This document shows, piece by piece, positions 31,947-41,675 of a stretch of DNA of 64,000 bases. The notes under the pieces are model-generated. The model was not told where the DNA came from, made no database searches, and worked only from the letters and a program-made list of their open reading frames with translations. A program made the position numbers and the translations under genes. Origin of the DNA: Agreia sp. COWG (lineage in GTDB: Bacteria; Actinomycetota; Actinomycetes; Actinomycetales; Microbacteriaceae); assembly GCF_904528075.1 (NCBI RefSeq), contig NZ_LR882035.1, forward strand, positions 1,550,001 through 1,614,000, written 5' to 3'. Within the stretch, counting starts at the first letter, position 1; each line of letters opens with the position of its first letter.

Positions 31947-32981
31947 TTATAAGTCATCGCCGAAGAGGGATTCCGACGGGCGTCCGATTCCCATGTGGCG
32001 CCATCCGGCCGGCGTGGCCACCCGGCCGCGCGGGGTGCGGGTGATGAGACCGACTCGAACGAGGAACGGTTCGACCACACTCTCGATCGTTTCGGCCTCC
32101 TCCCCCACGGACACCGAGAGCGTGCCGAGCCCGACCGGTCCCCCGGCGAACCGTGTGATGAGGATGTCCATCACGGCCCGGTCGAGTCGATCGAGTCCCA
32201 GCGAATCCACGTCGTAGAGTTCGAGGGCCGCATCCACGATCTGTGTGCTGGCCCGTCCGCCGTGCACCAGTGAGTAGTCGCGCACCCGGCGCAGAAGCCT
32301 GTTAGCGATACGCGGCGTACCTCGAGAGCGTTGAGCGATCTCGACCAACGCCGCGTCGTCGATGGACAGCTCGATGAGCTGGGCCGCTCGCCGGATGACC
32401 TGCACCAGCTCGTCCGTCGAATAGAACTCGAGGTGGGCCGTGAAACCGAAACGATCGCGAAGGGGGTTGGGAAGAAGGCCGGAGCGGGTGGTGGCGCCTA
32501 CCAGGGTGAACGGAGCGAGATCGAGCGGAATCGACGTGGCACCCGCGCCCTTGCCCACCATGATGTCGATGCGAAAATCCTCCATCGCGAGGTACAGCAT
32601 CTCCTCGGCGGTTCGTGCCATTCGATGGATCTCGTCTACGAAGAGCACCTCGCCCGGAACGAGGGACGAGAGCACGGCTGCGAGGTCGCCGGCGTGCTGG
32701 ATGGCGGGTCCGCTTGTGAGGCGCAGCGGCCGTTCGCTCTCGTGCGCGACGATCATCGCGAGCGTGGTCTTGCCGAGCCCGGGAGGGCCGGCGAGCAGGA
32801 TGTGGTCCGGCGTGCGATTCTGGATGCCCGCGGCCTCGATGAGCAGCTGCAGCTGACCGCGCACCCTGGCTTGGCCCACGAACTCGGACAGGCTTTTCGG
32901 ACGCAGGGCACCCTCGAAGGCGATCTCGCCCTCGGAGAGGGGTTCGGGGTTGACGAGGGGGCTCGCGTCGGCGGAGCTCAT
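31947..32981 (-). CDS. ruvB: Holliday junction branch migration helicase RuvB
   Basis: 344 aa. AAA+ motor. [11 protein letters not shown] is at about 36-46, Walker [12 protein letters not shown] near 66, Walker B VDEIHRM near 118, the arginine-finger region [18 protein letters not shown], and a C-terminal winged helix ([17 protein letters not shown]). The start overlaps the ruvA stop (ATGA). Confidence 0.97.
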   Translation of the reverse strand: MSSADASPLVNPEPLSEGEIAFEGALRPKSLSEFVGQARVRGQLQLLIEAAGIQNRTPDHILLAGPPGLGKTTLAMIVAHESERPLRLTSGPAIQHAGDLAAVLSSLVPGEVLFVDEIHRMARTAEEMLYLAMEDFRIDIMVGKGAGATSIPLDLAPFTLVGATTRSGLLPNPLRDRFGFTAHLEFYSTDELVQVIRRAAQLIELSIDDAALVEIAQRSRGTPRIANRLLRRVRDYSLVHGGRASTQIVDAALELYDVDSLGLDRLDRAVMDILITRFAGGPVGLGTLSVSVGEEAETIESVVEPFLVRVGLITRTPRGRVATPAGWRHMGIGRPSESLFGDDL

Positions 32982-33595
32982 CGTGCCCCTCCCGGGTTTC
33001 GAGGTCCGAGTTCGGTGAGGGCGAGTCGCAGCAGGGCCTGCACGGAGGACGAGTCCTCATCTGCGGCGTGCAGGAGCACGGCGTCGAGGCCGGCCTCAGC
33101 TGCCCTGTCGTTCCACCCCAGTCCGACGAGGGCGGCGAGCACGTCGTCGCGCACGGTTCCCTCGACTTTCCGCCCCTCGGCGGGCGCAGCCTGGAAGGTC
33201 GACACCTTGCCGGCGAGCGAGAGCACGATCAACTTGGCCGTCTTCGGCCCGATGCCCGAGACCTTGCGGAACACGGTGTCGTCCTCGCGCGTCACGGCCA
33301 TGGCGATCTGGGCCGGCGAGAGCTCGGCGAGCACCCCCATGGCTGATTTCGGACCCACCCCGGTGACCCCGGTCAACAGAACGAAGAGGTCGAGCGACTC
33401 TTGGTCGATGAAGCCGAACAGCGACAGGGAATCCTCGCGCACGATCAGGCTCGTCACGAGGCTGGCCTCGTGACCGACGCGCATCGACAGGGCGTGCGCC
33501 GGAGTCACCGTAGCCTCAAACCCGACTCCCCCGACCTCGATGACGACACTGGCGCCGGTCAGGCGGAGAACGGTTCCTCGAAGGGCAGAAATCAC
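32978..33595 (-). CDS. ruvA: Holliday junction branch migration complex subunit RuvA
   Basis: 205 aa. The N-terminal OB fold starts [25 protein letters not shown]. Helix-hairpin-helix pairs are visible as [21 protein letters not shown] and [17 protein letters not shown]. The C-terminal domain III that contacts RuvB ends in LRLALTELG. It overlaps ruvC by four bases. Confidence 0.96.
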   Translation of the reverse strand: MISALRGTVLRLTGASVVIEVGGVGFEATVTPAHALSMRVGHEASLVTSLIVREDSLSLFGFIDQESLDLFVLLTGVTGVGPKSAMGVLAELSPAQIAMAVTREDDTVFRKVSGIGPKTAKLIVLSLAGKVSTFQAAPAEGRKVEGTVRDDVLAALVGLGWNDRAAEAGLDAVLLHAADEDSSSVQALLRLALTELGPRNPGGAR

Positions 33596-34206
33596 CGTGT
33601 CAGCCTACGGGGCGCCGCCGCCGCCCTCTCCGCGGCGCGCCACGCCTCCTGGGCGCGAGTCATCCCAGAACCCGCCACCGCCTCACCCGGCGCCCCCGGG
33701 GCGAGTGGGCCAGAGGGCCGGGCGGAGCGGGTGGCCGGTGATCGCCAGGCGTGACAGATCGCGAGGGCGAGGGCATCCGCGGCATCGGCGGGCTTCGGGA
33801 TCTCGGTCAGGCCGAGGATCTTGGCGACCATCGTTCCGACCTGCTTCTTCTCGGCTTGACCGTAACCGGTGATGGACGCCTTGACCTCTGTGGGCGTGTG
33901 CAGGCTCACAGGAATGGCCTTGCGGGCCGCGGCGAGCAGCGCAATACCGCTGACCTGCGCCGTGCCCATGACCGTGCTCACGTTCTGCTGGGCGAAGACG
34001 CGTTCGATGGCGATGCTGTCTGGCCGGTGCTCCTCGATGAGCGCGTCGAGGCCGAGCGCCACCCCGAGCAGGCGCTGGTCGAGGTCCATGCCGGGGGGTG
34101 TGCGGATGACCGTGACGGCCACGAGCGTCGCCACGCGATTGGCGGTGACATCTACCACTCCGACACCGCAGCGAGTGAGCCCTGGGTCGATCCCGAGTAC
34201 CCTCAC
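33592..34206 (-). CDS. ruvC: Crossover junction endodeoxyribonuclease RuvC
   Basis: 204 aa. The RNase H-like resolvase has acidic residues in [17 protein letters not shown] (Asp7), [11 protein letters not shown], and the C-terminal [16 protein letters not shown]. About 40 residues beyond the normal end form a Pro/Ala/Arg-rich tail. Cleaves Holliday junctions after RuvAB migration; translationally coupled to ruvA. Confidence 0.96.
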   Translation of the reverse strand: MRVLGIDPGLTRCGVGVVDVTANRVATLVAVTVIRTPPGMDLDQRLLGVALGLDALIEEHRPDSIAIERVFAQQNVSTVMGTAQVSGIALLAAARKAIPVSLHTPTEVKASITGYGQAEKKQVGTMVAKILGLTEIPKPADAADALALAICHAWRSPATRSARPSGPLAPGAPGEAVAGSGMTRAQEAWRAAERAAAAPRRLTR

Positions 34207-34221
34207 AACGCCCGTCGGCCT

Positions 34222-34986
34222 CTACTCGTCGTCGGAATCAAGCTCTGCGCGGACCTCGTCGCTCAGGTCGACATTGCTGTAGACGTTCTGCACATCGTCG
34301 CTGTCCTCGAGCGCGTCGATCAGCTGGAAGACCTTGCGAGCACCCTCGGCATCGACCTCGACTTTGAGCGAGGCCACGAACTCGACATCGGCGGAGTCGT
34401 ACTCGATGCCGGCCTCCTGCAGCGCCGTGCGGTTGGCGACCAGCTCACTGGGGTCGGTGACGACCTCGTACTGGGCGCCGTGGTCGATGACCTCTTCTGC
34501 GCCGGCGTCGAGAACGGCCACGAGCACGTCGTCCTCCGTCATCCCGTCGGCGTGGGGGACGGCGATGACGCCCTTACGGGCGAAGTTGTAAGCCACGCTT
34601 CCCGGATCGGCCATCGCGCCGCCGTTGCGGCTCATGGCGGTGCGAACCTCGGCAGCGGCGCGATTGCGGTTCTCGGTGAGGCACTCGATGAGCAGTGCAA
34701 CGCCGTTCGGGCCATAACCCTCGTAGAGGATGGTCTGGTAGTCGATGGACTCGCCCGTGAGCCCGGCGCCGCGCTTGACGGCGCGGTTGATGTTGTCGAT
34801 CGGAACGGAGGTCTTCTTCGCCTTCTGGATGGCGTCGACGAGGGTCGGGTTTCCGTTGAGGTCAGCGCCGCCGATCTTGGCCGCCACCTCGATGTTCTTG
34901 ATCAGCTTGGCGAACGACTTTGCCCGACGCTGGTCTTTGACGGCCTTTTGGTGCTTTGTGGTCGCCCACTTGGAATGCCCCGACAC
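34222..34986 (-). CDS. YebC/PmpR family protein
   Basis: 254 aa. [23 protein letters not shown] is the invariant N-terminus of the family, followed by IERAIKRG-like [11 protein letters not shown] and [22 protein letters not shown]. Members are described as transcriptional regulators or as translation factors that relieve stalling. It lies 15 bases upstream of ruvC, the usual place. Confidence 0.95.
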   Translation of the reverse strand: MSGHSKWATTKHQKAVKDQRRAKSFAKLIKNIEVAAKIGGADLNGNPTLVDAIQKAKKTSVPIDNINRAVKRGAGLTGESIDYQTILYEGYGPNGVALLIECLTENRNRAAAEVRTAMSRNGGAMADPGSVAYNFARKGVIAVPHADGMTEDDVLVAVLDAGAEEVIDHGAQYEVVTDPSELVANRTALQEAGIEYDSADVEFVASLKVEVDAEGARKVFQLIDALEDSDDVQNVYSNVDLSDEVRAELDSDDE

Positions 34987-35031
34987 TGTTTTACTCCTCT
35001 GGTGCTCTGTTCGATCATCGTCCAGTCTAGG

Positions 35032-35640
35032 TCAGTGCGCGTTTGCCACTTTCTGCAGGAAGTAGCTGTGGATTCTGCTGTCGCCGGTGACCTCGGGATG
35101 GAAGGCGGTGCCGAGTACGTTCCTCGACTCGACCGCCACGATCCTGCCGTCGTCCAGAGACGCGAGCACGTCGACATCCGGCCCCGCCTCGACGACCACG
35201 GGCGCGCGAATGAAGACGGCATGGATGCCCGGCTCTCCGAGGCGAGGAATGGCGAGGTCGGTCTCGAAGGATTCGAGCTGATTGCCGAAGGCATTGCGGC
35301 GCACAGACACGTCGAGGCCGCCGATGCTCTGCTGACCCTCGATGCCGTCGAGCACACGGTCGGCGAGCATGATGAGACCCGCGCAGGTTCCGTAGACGGG
35401 GAGTCCACCCGCGACGGCCTCGCGGAGGGGGCCGGCGAGACCGAACGCCCGGGACAGCTTGTCCATGACGCTGGACTCGCCGCCGGGGATCACGAGTCCA
35501 TCGATTTCGGAGAGCTCCTCGGGCCGGCGCACCGAGCGTGCGTCGGCGCCGAGGGCGGTGAGCACCCGCAGATGTTCTCGAAAGTCCCCCTGCAGCGCGA
35601 GGACTCCGACTCGGGGCGAGGGGCCGGGGTTACCAGCCAC
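35032..35640 (-). CDS. pdxT: Pyridoxal 5'-phosphate synthase glutaminase subunit
   Basis: 202 aa from GTG 35640, which overlaps the end of pdxS by 11 bases; a longer frame to 35775 lies wholly in pdxS. Class I glutaminase: [10 protein letters not shown], the nucleophile Cys86 in YGTCAGLI, and the His181/Glu183 pair in [21 protein letters not shown] is the usual start of the domain. Supplies ammonia to PdxS. Confidence 0.95.
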   Translation of the reverse strand: MAGNPGPSPRVGVLALQGDFREHLRVLTALGADARSVRRPEELSEIDGLVIPGGESSVMDKLSRAFGLAGPLREAVAGGLPVYGTCAGLIMLADRVLDGIEGQQSIGGLDVSVRRNAFGNQLESFETDLAIPRLGEPGIHAVFIRAPVVVEAGPDVDVLASLDDGRIVAVESRNVLGTAFHPEVTGDSRIHSYFLQKVANAH

Positions 35641-36559
35641 GCTCGGAGAGGCGGTGGGGCGCAGGAACGTCGGCGACGTTGATGCCGACCATCGCCTCGC
35701 CGAGCCCGCGGGAGACCTCGGCGATGACGGTCGGGTCGTCGAAGAACGTCGTGGCCTTGACGATGGCGGCCGCACGCTCTGCCGGGTTGCCCGACTTGAA
35801 GACGCCGGAACCGACGAACACTCCGTCGGCGCCGAGTTGCATCATCATCGCCGCGTCGGCCGGGGTCGCGACGCCGCCCGCCGTGAACAGCACGACGGGA
35901 AGCGTGCCGGTCTCGGCGATCTCGACGACGAGGTCGTACGGCGCCTGCAGTTCCTTCGCCGCGACGTACAGCTCGTCTTTCGACATCGACGAGAGGGCCG
36001 CGACCTCGGACTTGATTTTGCGGATGTGCTTCGTGGCCTCCGAGACGTCGCCGGTTCCGGCCTCGCCCTTCGACCGGATCATCGCGGCGCCCTCGTTGAT
36101 GCGGCGAAGCGCCTCGCCGAGGTTGGTTGCGCCGCAGACGAAGGGAACCTGGAACTTCCACTTGTCGATGTGGTTGACGTAGTCGGCCGGGCTCAGCACC
36201 TCGGACTCGTCGATGTAGTCGACACCGAGCACCTGGAGCACCTGCGCCTCGACGAAGTGGCCGATACGGGCCTTCGCCATGACGGGGATCGAGACGGCGT
36301 CGATGATGCCGTCGATGAGGTCGGGGTCGCTCATGCGTGCGACGCCGCCCTGCGACCGGATGTCTGCGGGGACGCGTTCGAGGGCCATCACGGCCACGGC
36401 GCCCGCCTGCTCCGCGATCTTCGCCTGCTCGGCGTTGACGACATCCATGATCACGCCGCCCTTGAGCATCTCGGCGAGTCCGCGCTTCACGCGGCTCGAT
36501 CCGTGCTGGGCGGAGCTGGATCCGGATGTGCTGGATGACGTGCTGTTATCGATGCTCAT
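35630..36559 (-). CDS. pdxS: Pyridoxal 5'-phosphate synthase subunit PdxS
   Basis: 309 aa. The (beta/alpha)8 lyase makes PLP from ribose 5-phosphate, glyceraldehyde 3-phosphate and ammonia. [28 protein letters not shown] and [17 protein letters not shown] carry the substrate-binding residues and catalytic lysines. The first 20 residues are a Ser-rich extension. It forms a complex of 12 PdxS with 12 PdxT. There is no MocR-type PdxR regulator nearby. Confidence 0.97.
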   Translation of the reverse strand: MSIDNSTSSSTSGSSSAQHGSSRVKRGLAEMLKGGVIMDVVNAEQAKIAEQAGAVAVMALERVPADIRSQGGVARMSDPDLIDGIIDAVSIPVMAKARIGHFVEAQVLQVLGVDYIDESEVLSPADYVNHIDKWKFQVPFVCGATNLGEALRRINEGAAMIRSKGEAGTGDVSEATKHIRKIKSEVAALSSMSKDELYVAAKELQAPYDLVVEIAETGTLPVVLFTAGGVATPADAAMMMQLGADGVFVGSGVFKSGNPAERAAAIVKATTFFDDPTVIAEVSRGLGEAMVGINVADVPAPHRLSERGW

Positions 36560-36611
36560 AGTGTCCTCTCGGGCCCGATTCTACTCGAGCTCCGTCTCTT
36601 CAGGCGGGTGT

Positions 36612-37178
36612 TCAGGCGTGTTCGAGCCAGGCGGCGGCGATCGACGAGCGAACGTCTCCGAGCAACTGGGGCAAAGCCTTTGTCTGGGCGATGATGGGAA
36701 AGAAGTTGGCGTCCTGAGACCAGCGGGGAACGACGTGCTGGTGCAGATGGTCGGCGATCCCGGCACCCGCCACCCGTCCCTGATTCATGCCCAGGTTGAA
36801 GCCGTGGCAGTTCGACGTCTCGCGAACGACCCGCATGGCCGTCTGGGTCAACGAGGCGATCTCCTCGACCTCTTCCTTCGTCGCGTCGTCGTAGAGCGAC
36901 ACGTGTCGGTACGGGCAGACGAGCAGGTGGCCGCTGTTGTAGGGGAACAGGTTCAGCAGCACGAAGGCGTGCTCACCGCGATGGACGATCAGAGCGTCCT
37001 CGTCGTTCAGCTGAGGTGCGACGCAGAATGGGCATGCTTCCGCGTCTTCGACGGGGCCGTTGTTGATGTAGACCATGCGATGCGGCGTCCAGAGACGCTC
37101 GTAGGCATCCGGTACCGCGGCGAAGCCGCTCGAGTCTTCGAGCGGTACCTCGGGAAACTCTTCGTTCGCGGGAATCAC
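36612..37178 (-). CDS. HIT family hydrolase/Ap4A phosphorylase
   Basis: 188 aa from GTG 37178, overlapping the thrS stop (GTGA). The histidine triad is [12 protein letters not shown] with His144, 146, 148. A CPFC pair (Cys49, Cys52) probably binds zinc. The same neighbour sits beside thrS in mycobacteria (Rv2613c), where it is a diadenosine tetraphosphate phosphorylase. Removing Ap4A, a side product of aminoacyl-tRNA synthetases, would fit its coupling to thrS. Substrate is inferred. Confidence 0.9.
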   Translation of the reverse strand: MIPANEEFPEVPLEDSSGFAAVPDAYERLWTPHRMVYINNGPVEDAEACPFCVAPQLNDEDALIVHRGEHAFVLLNLFPYNSGHLLVCPYRHVSLYDDATKEEVEEIASLTQTAMRVVRETSNCHGFNLGMNQGRVAGAGIADHLHQHVVPRWSQDANFFPIIAQTKALPQLLGDVRSSIAAAWLEHA

Positions 37179-39142
37179 GCCTGGCCCTGGGTCGAGACTT
37201 GCGCATGTCCGTCGATAGCCGTGCGAATGCGCGCGATAGCCTCGTCGATCGGAACGCCGTTCTCCTGGCTGCCGTCTCGGAAGCGGAAGCTCACGGACCC
37301 CTGGGCTCTGTCTTCTTCGCCTGCGATGAGCAGGAAAGGCACCTTCTGCAGCGTGTGGTTTCGGATCTTCTTCTGCATGCGGTCGGCGGAGACGTCGAGC
37401 TCGGCGCGAACGCCCTGGCTCTTCAGCTGCGAGATGACCTCTGAGAGATAGTCCTCGTACTGCTCGGCGATAGGAATGCCCACGACCTGCATTGGCGCGA
37501 GCCATACCGGGAACGCGCCGGCGTAATGCTCGAGCAGGATGGCGAAGAAGCGTTCGATCGATCCGAGAAGCGCACGGTGGATCATGACCGGTTGCTGCCG
37601 GCTTCCGTCGGCGGCGGTGTACTCGAGCTCGAAGCGCTCGGGCTGGTTGAAGTCGAGCTGAACGGTCGACAGCTGCCAGGTGCGGCCGATCGCATCCCGG
37701 GCCTGCACCGAGATCTTCGGGCCGTAGAACGCGGCACCTCCCGGGTCTGAGACCAGTTCGAGGCCCGACTCCTCGGCGACCTGACGCAATGTCTCCGTCG
37801 CATCCTCCCAGGCCTCGTCGCTACCGACGTACTTGTCGACGTCTTTGGTCGACAGCTCGAGGTAGAAGTCCGTGAGGCCGTAGCCGCGCAGCGTCTCGAG
37901 CACGAACTCGAGCTGCGATGCCACCTCGGCCTTGACCTGGTCGGGGGTCACATAAACGTGGGCGTCGTCCTGAGTGAGGCCCCGTACGCGCGTGAGGCCC
38001 GACAGCTGTCCGCTCTTCTCGTAGCGGTAGACGGTTCCGAACTCGGCGAGGCGTAGAGGGAGCTCCCGGTAGCTGCGGCCGCGCGCGCGGAAGATCAGGT
38101 TGTGCATCGGGCAGTTCATCGGCTTGAGGTAATAGTCCTGCCCCTGGCGGGTGACGTGCCCGTCATCGCCGAGTTCCTCGTCGAGATGCATGGGCGGGAA
38201 CATGCTGTCCTTGTACCACTGCAGGTGGCCGCTCGTCTCGAAGAGAGTGCCCTTGGTGATGTGGGGCGAGTAGACCTGCTCGTAGCCGTTCGCGATCAGG
38301 CGATCGCGCATGTAGTTCTCGATCTCGGCGCGGATGATGCCGCCCTTGGGGTGGAACACGGCGAGGCCGGAACCGATCTCATCGGGGAACGAGAACAGGT
38401 CCAGCTCCCTGCCGAGCTTGCGGTGATCGCGCTTAGCGGCCTCCTCGAGTCGAGCCTGGTATGCCCGCAACTCGTCTTTGGTCGGCCACGCCGTACCGTA
38501 GATACGCTGCAGCTGCTTGTTCTTCTCGGATCCGCGCCAGTACGCCGCGGCGAGTCGGGTCACCGAGTAGCCATTGCCGATGAGCCTCGTCGACGGCAGG
38601 TGGGGACCGCGGCAGAGATCCTTCCAGACGGTCTCGCCTGTCTTGGGGTCGACGTTGTCGTAGATGGTGAGCTCTGCTCCCCCGACCTCGACCGACTCGT
38701 CGGCTGCGCCGTCGGCCGATGCGCCCTTGAGGCCGATCAGTTCGAGCTTGTACGGCTCGTCGGCGAGTTCCGCGCGCGCCTCATCTTCGGTCACCACGCG
38801 ACGCATGAAACGTTGGCCCTGCCGGATGATCCGCTCCATGGCCTTTTCGATGGCCTTGGTGTTCTCGGGTGTGAAGGGCTCGGCGACGTCGAAGTCGTAG
38901 TAGAAACCGTCGGTGATGGGCGGACCGATGCCGAGCCTGGCCTCGGGGTTGATGCTCTGCACGGCTTGGGCGAGTACATGTGCCGCCGAGTGGCGCAGGA
39001 TGTTGAGGCCATCGGCGGAGTCGATCGTGACGGGCTGCACATCGTCTGTCGTCTCGACCGACGTGGCGAGGTCTCGGAGCTCCCCGTTCACCCTGATGGC
39101 CACAATGGACCGGTCCGGAAAGAGTTCGAATCCGTCAACCAC
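37175..39142 (-). CDS. thrS: Threonyl-tRNA synthetase
   Basis: 655 aa. Order: an N-terminal TGS domain (about 1-60), an editing domain with [11 protein letters not shown] (HxxxH), then the class II catalytic domain with [21 protein letters not shown] and [15 protein letters not shown], and a C-terminal anticodon-binding domain ([17 protein letters not shown]). Length and motifs are normal. It is followed by the HIT gene. The 113 bases between its start and the tRNA terminator carry no identifiable leader element. Confidence 0.97.
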   Translation of the reverse strand: MVDGFELFPDRSIVAIRVNGELRDLATSVETTDDVQPVTIDSADGLNILRHSAAHVLAQAVQSINPEARLGIGPPITDGFYYDFDVAEPFTPENTKAIEKAMERIIRQGQRFMRRVVTEDEARAELADEPYKLELIGLKGASADGAADESVEVGGAELTIYDNVDPKTGETVWKDLCRGPHLPSTRLIGNGYSVTRLAAAYWRGSEKNKQLQRIYGTAWPTKDELRAYQARLEEAAKRDHRKLGRELDLFSFPDEIGSGLAVFHPKGGIIRAEIENYMRDRLIANGYEQVYSPHITKGTLFETSGHLQWYKDSMFPPMHLDEELGDDGHVTRQGQDYYLKPMNCPMHNLIFRARGRSYRELPLRLAEFGTVYRYEKSGQLSGLTRVRGLTQDDAHVYVTPDQVKAEVASQLEFVLETLRGYGLTDFYLELSTKDVDKYVGSDEAWEDATETLRQVAEESGLELVSDPGGAAFYGPKISVQARDAIGRTWQLSTVQLDFNQPERFELEYTAADGSRQQPVMIHRALLGSIERFFAILLEHYAGAFPVWLAPMQVVGIPIAEQYEDYLSEVISQLKSQGVRAELDVSADRMQKKIRNHTLQKVPFLLIAGEEDRAQGSVSFRFRDGSQENGVPIDEAIARIRTAIDGHAQVSTQGQA

Positions 39143-39254
39143 GTTTGATGCGCTCCTTGATGTGTCACCGACCTATCCACTGTAGTGCCGGTGGCCGAAC
39201 CCGCCGCTCCGACGAACAAGCGGGCCACCAACCGACGGACAGCCTTAAACGAGG

Positions 39255-39279
39255 AAAGGCCCCCGAATCTTCGGGGGCC
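39255..39279 (-). terminator. Terminator of the Gly-Cys-Val tRNA unit
   Basis: Perfect 10-bp stem GGCCCCCGAA / TTCGGGGGCC with a 2-base turn, followed on the minus strand by TTTCC. It starts 7 bases after tRNA-Val. Confidence 0.88.
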
Positions 39280-39285
39280 TTGCTG

Positions 39286-39357
39286 TGGGCGATACTGGGA
39301 TCGAACCAGTGACCTCTTCCGTGTCAGGGAAGCGCGCTACCGCTGCGCCAATCGCCC
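39286..39357 (-). tRNA. tRNA-Val (GAC)
   Basis: 72 nt. Acceptor GGGCGAT / ATCGCCC, D arm GCGC/GCGC, anticodon stem CTTCC/GGAAG with loop CTGACAC (anticodon GAC), T arm ACTGG-TTCGATC-CCAGT. CCA is not encoded. Third gene of the minus-strand tRNA unit. Confidence 0.96.
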
Positions 39358-39396
39358 ATTGCTCTCCCCCGACCCTGAGGCCGGGAGCTGTGTGAG

Positions 39397-39470
39397 TGGA
39401 GGTGGCGACGGGATTTGAACCCGTGTGGACGGCTTTGCAGGCCGCTGCCTCGCCTCTCGGCCACGCCACC
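39397..39470 (-). tRNA. tRNA-Cys (GCA)
   Basis: 71 nt plus an encoded CCA (39399-39397). Acceptor GGTGGCG / CGCCACC, anticodon stem GCGGC/GCCGT, loop CTGCAAA with anticodon GCA, discriminator U as usual for cysteine. It is the only one of the four tRNAs here with a genomic CCA. Confidence 0.95.
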
Positions 39471-39522
39471 ATTCTTGAGCTACACGAGACACATAACTGT
39501 GTCTGTGAATCCTTCTCACTCG

Positions 39523-39594
39523 AGCGGATGACGAGATTCGAACTCGCGACCCTAACCTTGGCAAGGTTATGCGCTACCACTGCGCCACATCCGC
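39523..39594 (-). tRNA. tRNA-Gly (GCC)
   Basis: 72 nt. Acceptor GCGGATG / CATCCGC, anticodon stem AACCT/AGGTT with loop TGCCA region giving anticodon GCC, T arm GCGAG-TTCGAAT-CTCGT. No CCA encoded. First gene of the Gly-Cys-Val unit. Confidence 0.95.
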
Positions 39595-39623
39595 ATTTGC
39601 TCGCATTTCTGCGTGCGTTGAAG

Positions 39624-39653
39624 ACTCTAGCCGATAGATCGCGGCTTGGCCAA
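39624..39653 (-). promoter_or_regulatory. Promoter of the Gly-Cys-Val tRNA unit
   Basis: TTGGCC (39653-39648) and TAGAGT (39629-39624), spacer 18, on the minus strand. The start point would be near 39617, about 23 bases before tRNA-Gly. Confidence 0.5.
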
Positions 39654-39840
39654 ACCGGCGCATCCGGCACCCGTTATAAACACCCCCGTCACCGTCTTCG
39701 GCCCCGGTATTCCGGCCAACGCCGCCGGCTGTGCCCGTCTTGATCGTCGGGCGTGTCGCCCCGAATGGGGCGTCGATGTGCGTCGCGTACCCCTGGTCGG
39801 CTAGGATCGATCCGCGCTGCACTGTCGTGGCGCCGTGTCA

Positions 39841-39913
39841 GGGCGATTGGCGCAGTTGGTAGCGCGCTTCGTTCACACCGAAGAGGTCATCGGTTCGAGT
39901 CCGGTATCGCCCA
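39841..39913 (+). tRNA. tRNA-Val (CAC)
   Basis: 73 nt. Acceptor GGGCGAT / ATCGCCC, anticodon stem CTTCG/CGAAG, loop TTCACAC giving anticodon CAC. The first 15 bases are identical to tRNA-Val(GAC) on the opposite strand. A TAGGAT -10-like box at 39802-39807 lies upstream without a good -35. The 246-bp gap 39595-39840 holds only promoter signals. Confidence 0.96.
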
Positions 39914-39922
39914 CACACGAGA

Positions 39923-39957
39923 AGCCCCGGTCTGCACACACGCAGACCGGGGCTTTT
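39923..39957 (+). terminator. Terminator after tRNA-Val (CAC)
   Basis: Perfect 13-bp stem AGCCCCGGTCTGC / GCAGACCGGGGCT with a 6-nt loop and TTTT just after, 9 bases beyond the tRNA. Confidence 0.92.
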
Positions 39958-40018
39958 CTCGTCTCGTCCCACCGTGCGTCTCGACGGCGCTGTCGGCGCC
40001 TCCTGGTTGACTGAGAAC

Positions 40019-40915
40019 ATGGATGCTCCCGCCGTCGCCTCGCTCGGATACCGAATCGATTTCCTCGAGTCCGAGGTTCCTCTGCCCCACCCCGCGTCAG
40101 GCGTACCCGTCAGGCATCTCGACTACACCCACTTCTCCGTTCTGCTCGACCCCGTGCGTCGTCTCGCTCTCTGCACCGGTGTGAACATCGACGGCGACCG
40201 TCTCATCGACCTCGGCAGAGGCGACGATTGGCATCTCGACGAGCGCATCCCCGAGGCCGAGCAGACGGGCGGGGCCGTCTATTCGGCAAACTCCCTCGAT
40301 CGAGGCCACCTCGTGCGACGTCGCGATCCGGTGTGGGGCGACAGAGAGACAGCAGCCCGGGCGAACGTCGATACGTTCGTCTATACGAACGCGGCACCGC
40401 AGGCCGCCGAGTTCAATCAGTCGAAAGAGCTGTGGCTCGGTCTGGAAGACCACATCTTGAACTATGCCGAGGGCAATCGCAACCGGGTCAGTGTCTTCAC
40501 CGCGCCCGTCCTGGCCCTCGATGATCCGCTCTATCGTGGCGTGGGCATCCCCCAGAGGTTCTGGAAGGTAGCGGCGTGGAGCACTACGGCCCCAGGCGCG
40601 CTCGATTCGCAGAGTTCGGAGGGGGCGCCGACGGGGCTGCGCGCGGCGGCGTTCATTCTCGACCAGAGCAGGCAGTTGGCCGATGCCGAGCTGAACGACG
40701 AGGCGGCCCGGGCGCTCATCGACGGCGATCCTCCGCCACTGGGGCCGTATCTCACCTACCAGGTTCCCGTTGTTGACGTGCAGGGCCTCACTGGCCTCGA
40801 TTTCGGTTCCCTCGTCGCTGACGACGTCCTGGCCCCGGCCCTCACCGGCCGCGCGGGTGCCCCGCCGAGAATCGGATGGATGCCGCTGAGCGCGACCGGC
40901 GACATCGTTTTGTGA
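40019..40915 (+). CDS. DNA/RNA non-specific endonuclease (NUC superfamily)
   Basis: 298 aa from ATG 40019; an upstream in-frame extension overlaps the tRNA terminator. The beta-beta-alpha-metal nuclease core is complete: DRGH at 94-97 (His97 the general base) and NAAPQAAEFNQ at 124-134 with the metal ligand Asn133. There is no signal peptide, so the product should stay in the cytoplasm, unlike secreted Serratia-type nucleases. No immunity protein is seen next to it. It converges on a TIR-like gene 37 bases away and lies directly after tRNA-Val. Substrate and role are unknown; defence, DNA repair or competition are all possible. Confidence 0.88.
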   Translation: MDAPAVASLGYRIDFLESEVPLPHPASGVPVRHLDYTHFSVLLDPVRRLALCTGVNIDGDRLIDLGRGDDWHLDERIPEAEQTGGAVYSANSLDRGHLVRRRDPVWGDRETAARANVDTFVYTNAAPQAAEFNQSKELWLGLEDHILNYAEGNRNRVSVFTAPVLALDDPLYRGVGIPQRFWKVAAWSTTAPGALDSQSSEGAPTGLRAAAFILDQSRQLADAELNDEAARALIDGDPPPLGPYLTYQVPVVDVQGLTGLDFGSLVADDVLAPALTGRAGAPPRIGWMPLSATGDIVL

Positions 40916-40951
40916 GACGGGGTTCGTCGTTCGTCTTGGCCGCAGCCGCAA

Positions 40952-41509
40952 TCAGGAGGCCTGGGCCTCCAGGTCGATGCGCCGATTCCGGGCGATCGAT
41001 GCGATTCGTCCGCCCCGCGATCCGACGCGGCGAGCGTTCTCACGCACGGCAAGAGCGACCCAATCGGGCAGGCTGTAAGCGATGTGCGATCGGGCGAACG
41101 CGCTCAGAACGAACGGCGGCACGTAGACCTCGATCTGTGACAGTGCGCGAGGAGACAGGCCGAGCGTCACAAATGGATCACGTGGTGTGGCACCCTGTTC
41201 GCCGTCCTCGTCGGCGACCCTGTCGATCGTCACCCCGATAATAGGCATCTCATAGCTCCGGGCAACTGCGATGGCCTCTCTCACCCAGCGGTCGTTCACC
41301 GTCGATGCTCCGATCAACACGACCAGGCACTCGGCGTCGGCCAGATGCTCATGGAGCCAGAGGGGCGCACTGCCGTCGGGTAGCTCGATGGTCTTGGCGA
41401 ACGCGAGCACGTGCGCATCCATGCCGGGAGCGAGTGCCGGATGGGCGGCGATGCGTGCGGCCCTGGAAACGTCGCTTAATCGATCGAATACGTAGAAATT
41501 GTGGGGCAT
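40952..41509 (-). CDS. TIR-like domain protein (MTH538/ThsB-like)
   Basis: 185 aa from ATG 41509 with ACAGGAG upstream. The first 100 residues fit the TIR-like fold of the MTH538/DUF1863 type: HNFYVFDR strand, LADAECLVVLIGASTVNDRWVREAIAVA, then MPIIGVTID. Trp75 and Glu78 (WVRE) stand where the catalytic Glu helix of TIR NADases lies. The C-terminal 85 residues are helical and basic. Such domains make signalling molecules in Thoeris defence, but no ThsA-like effector is adjacent. Family call is by pattern; NAD hydrolysis is inferred. Confidence 0.7.
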   Translation of the reverse strand: MPHNFYVFDRLSDVSRAARIAAHPALAPGMDAHVLAFAKTIELPDGSAPLWLHEHLADAECLVVLIGASTVNDRWVREAIAVARSYEMPIIGVTIDRVADEDGEQGATPRDPFVTLGLSPRALSQIEVYVPPFVLSAFARSHIAYSLPDWVALAVRENARRVGSRGGRIASIARNRRIDLEAQAS

Positions 41510-41675
41510 ATGCCGCTCCTGTCCAAGTCGATAAGGGGGACTTCCACATGAAGGGATGCAGGGCTCGGGGGTTCATTACGGCTGAAAGCAACTTTTCCTC
41601 GTTTTTTCTTGGGACCTCGCGTCCCGAGTGCGTGACACCATGGGAGGGCTGAACCGACACGAAGGAATTTCTCAT

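Noticed and set aside
41571..41634. Possible terminator at GGGACCTCGCGTCCC next to TTTTTT
   Set aside because: The T-run is on the 5' side of the hairpin on the plus strand and is an A-run after it on minus, so neither strand has stem then U-run.
41548..41652. A 34-codon plus-strand frame between the TIR-like and flavin oxidoreductase genes, with AAGGGGGA upstream
   Set aside because: The ribosome site is suggestive, but there is no membrane segment, motif or other support; it could be chance in a 166-bp gap.
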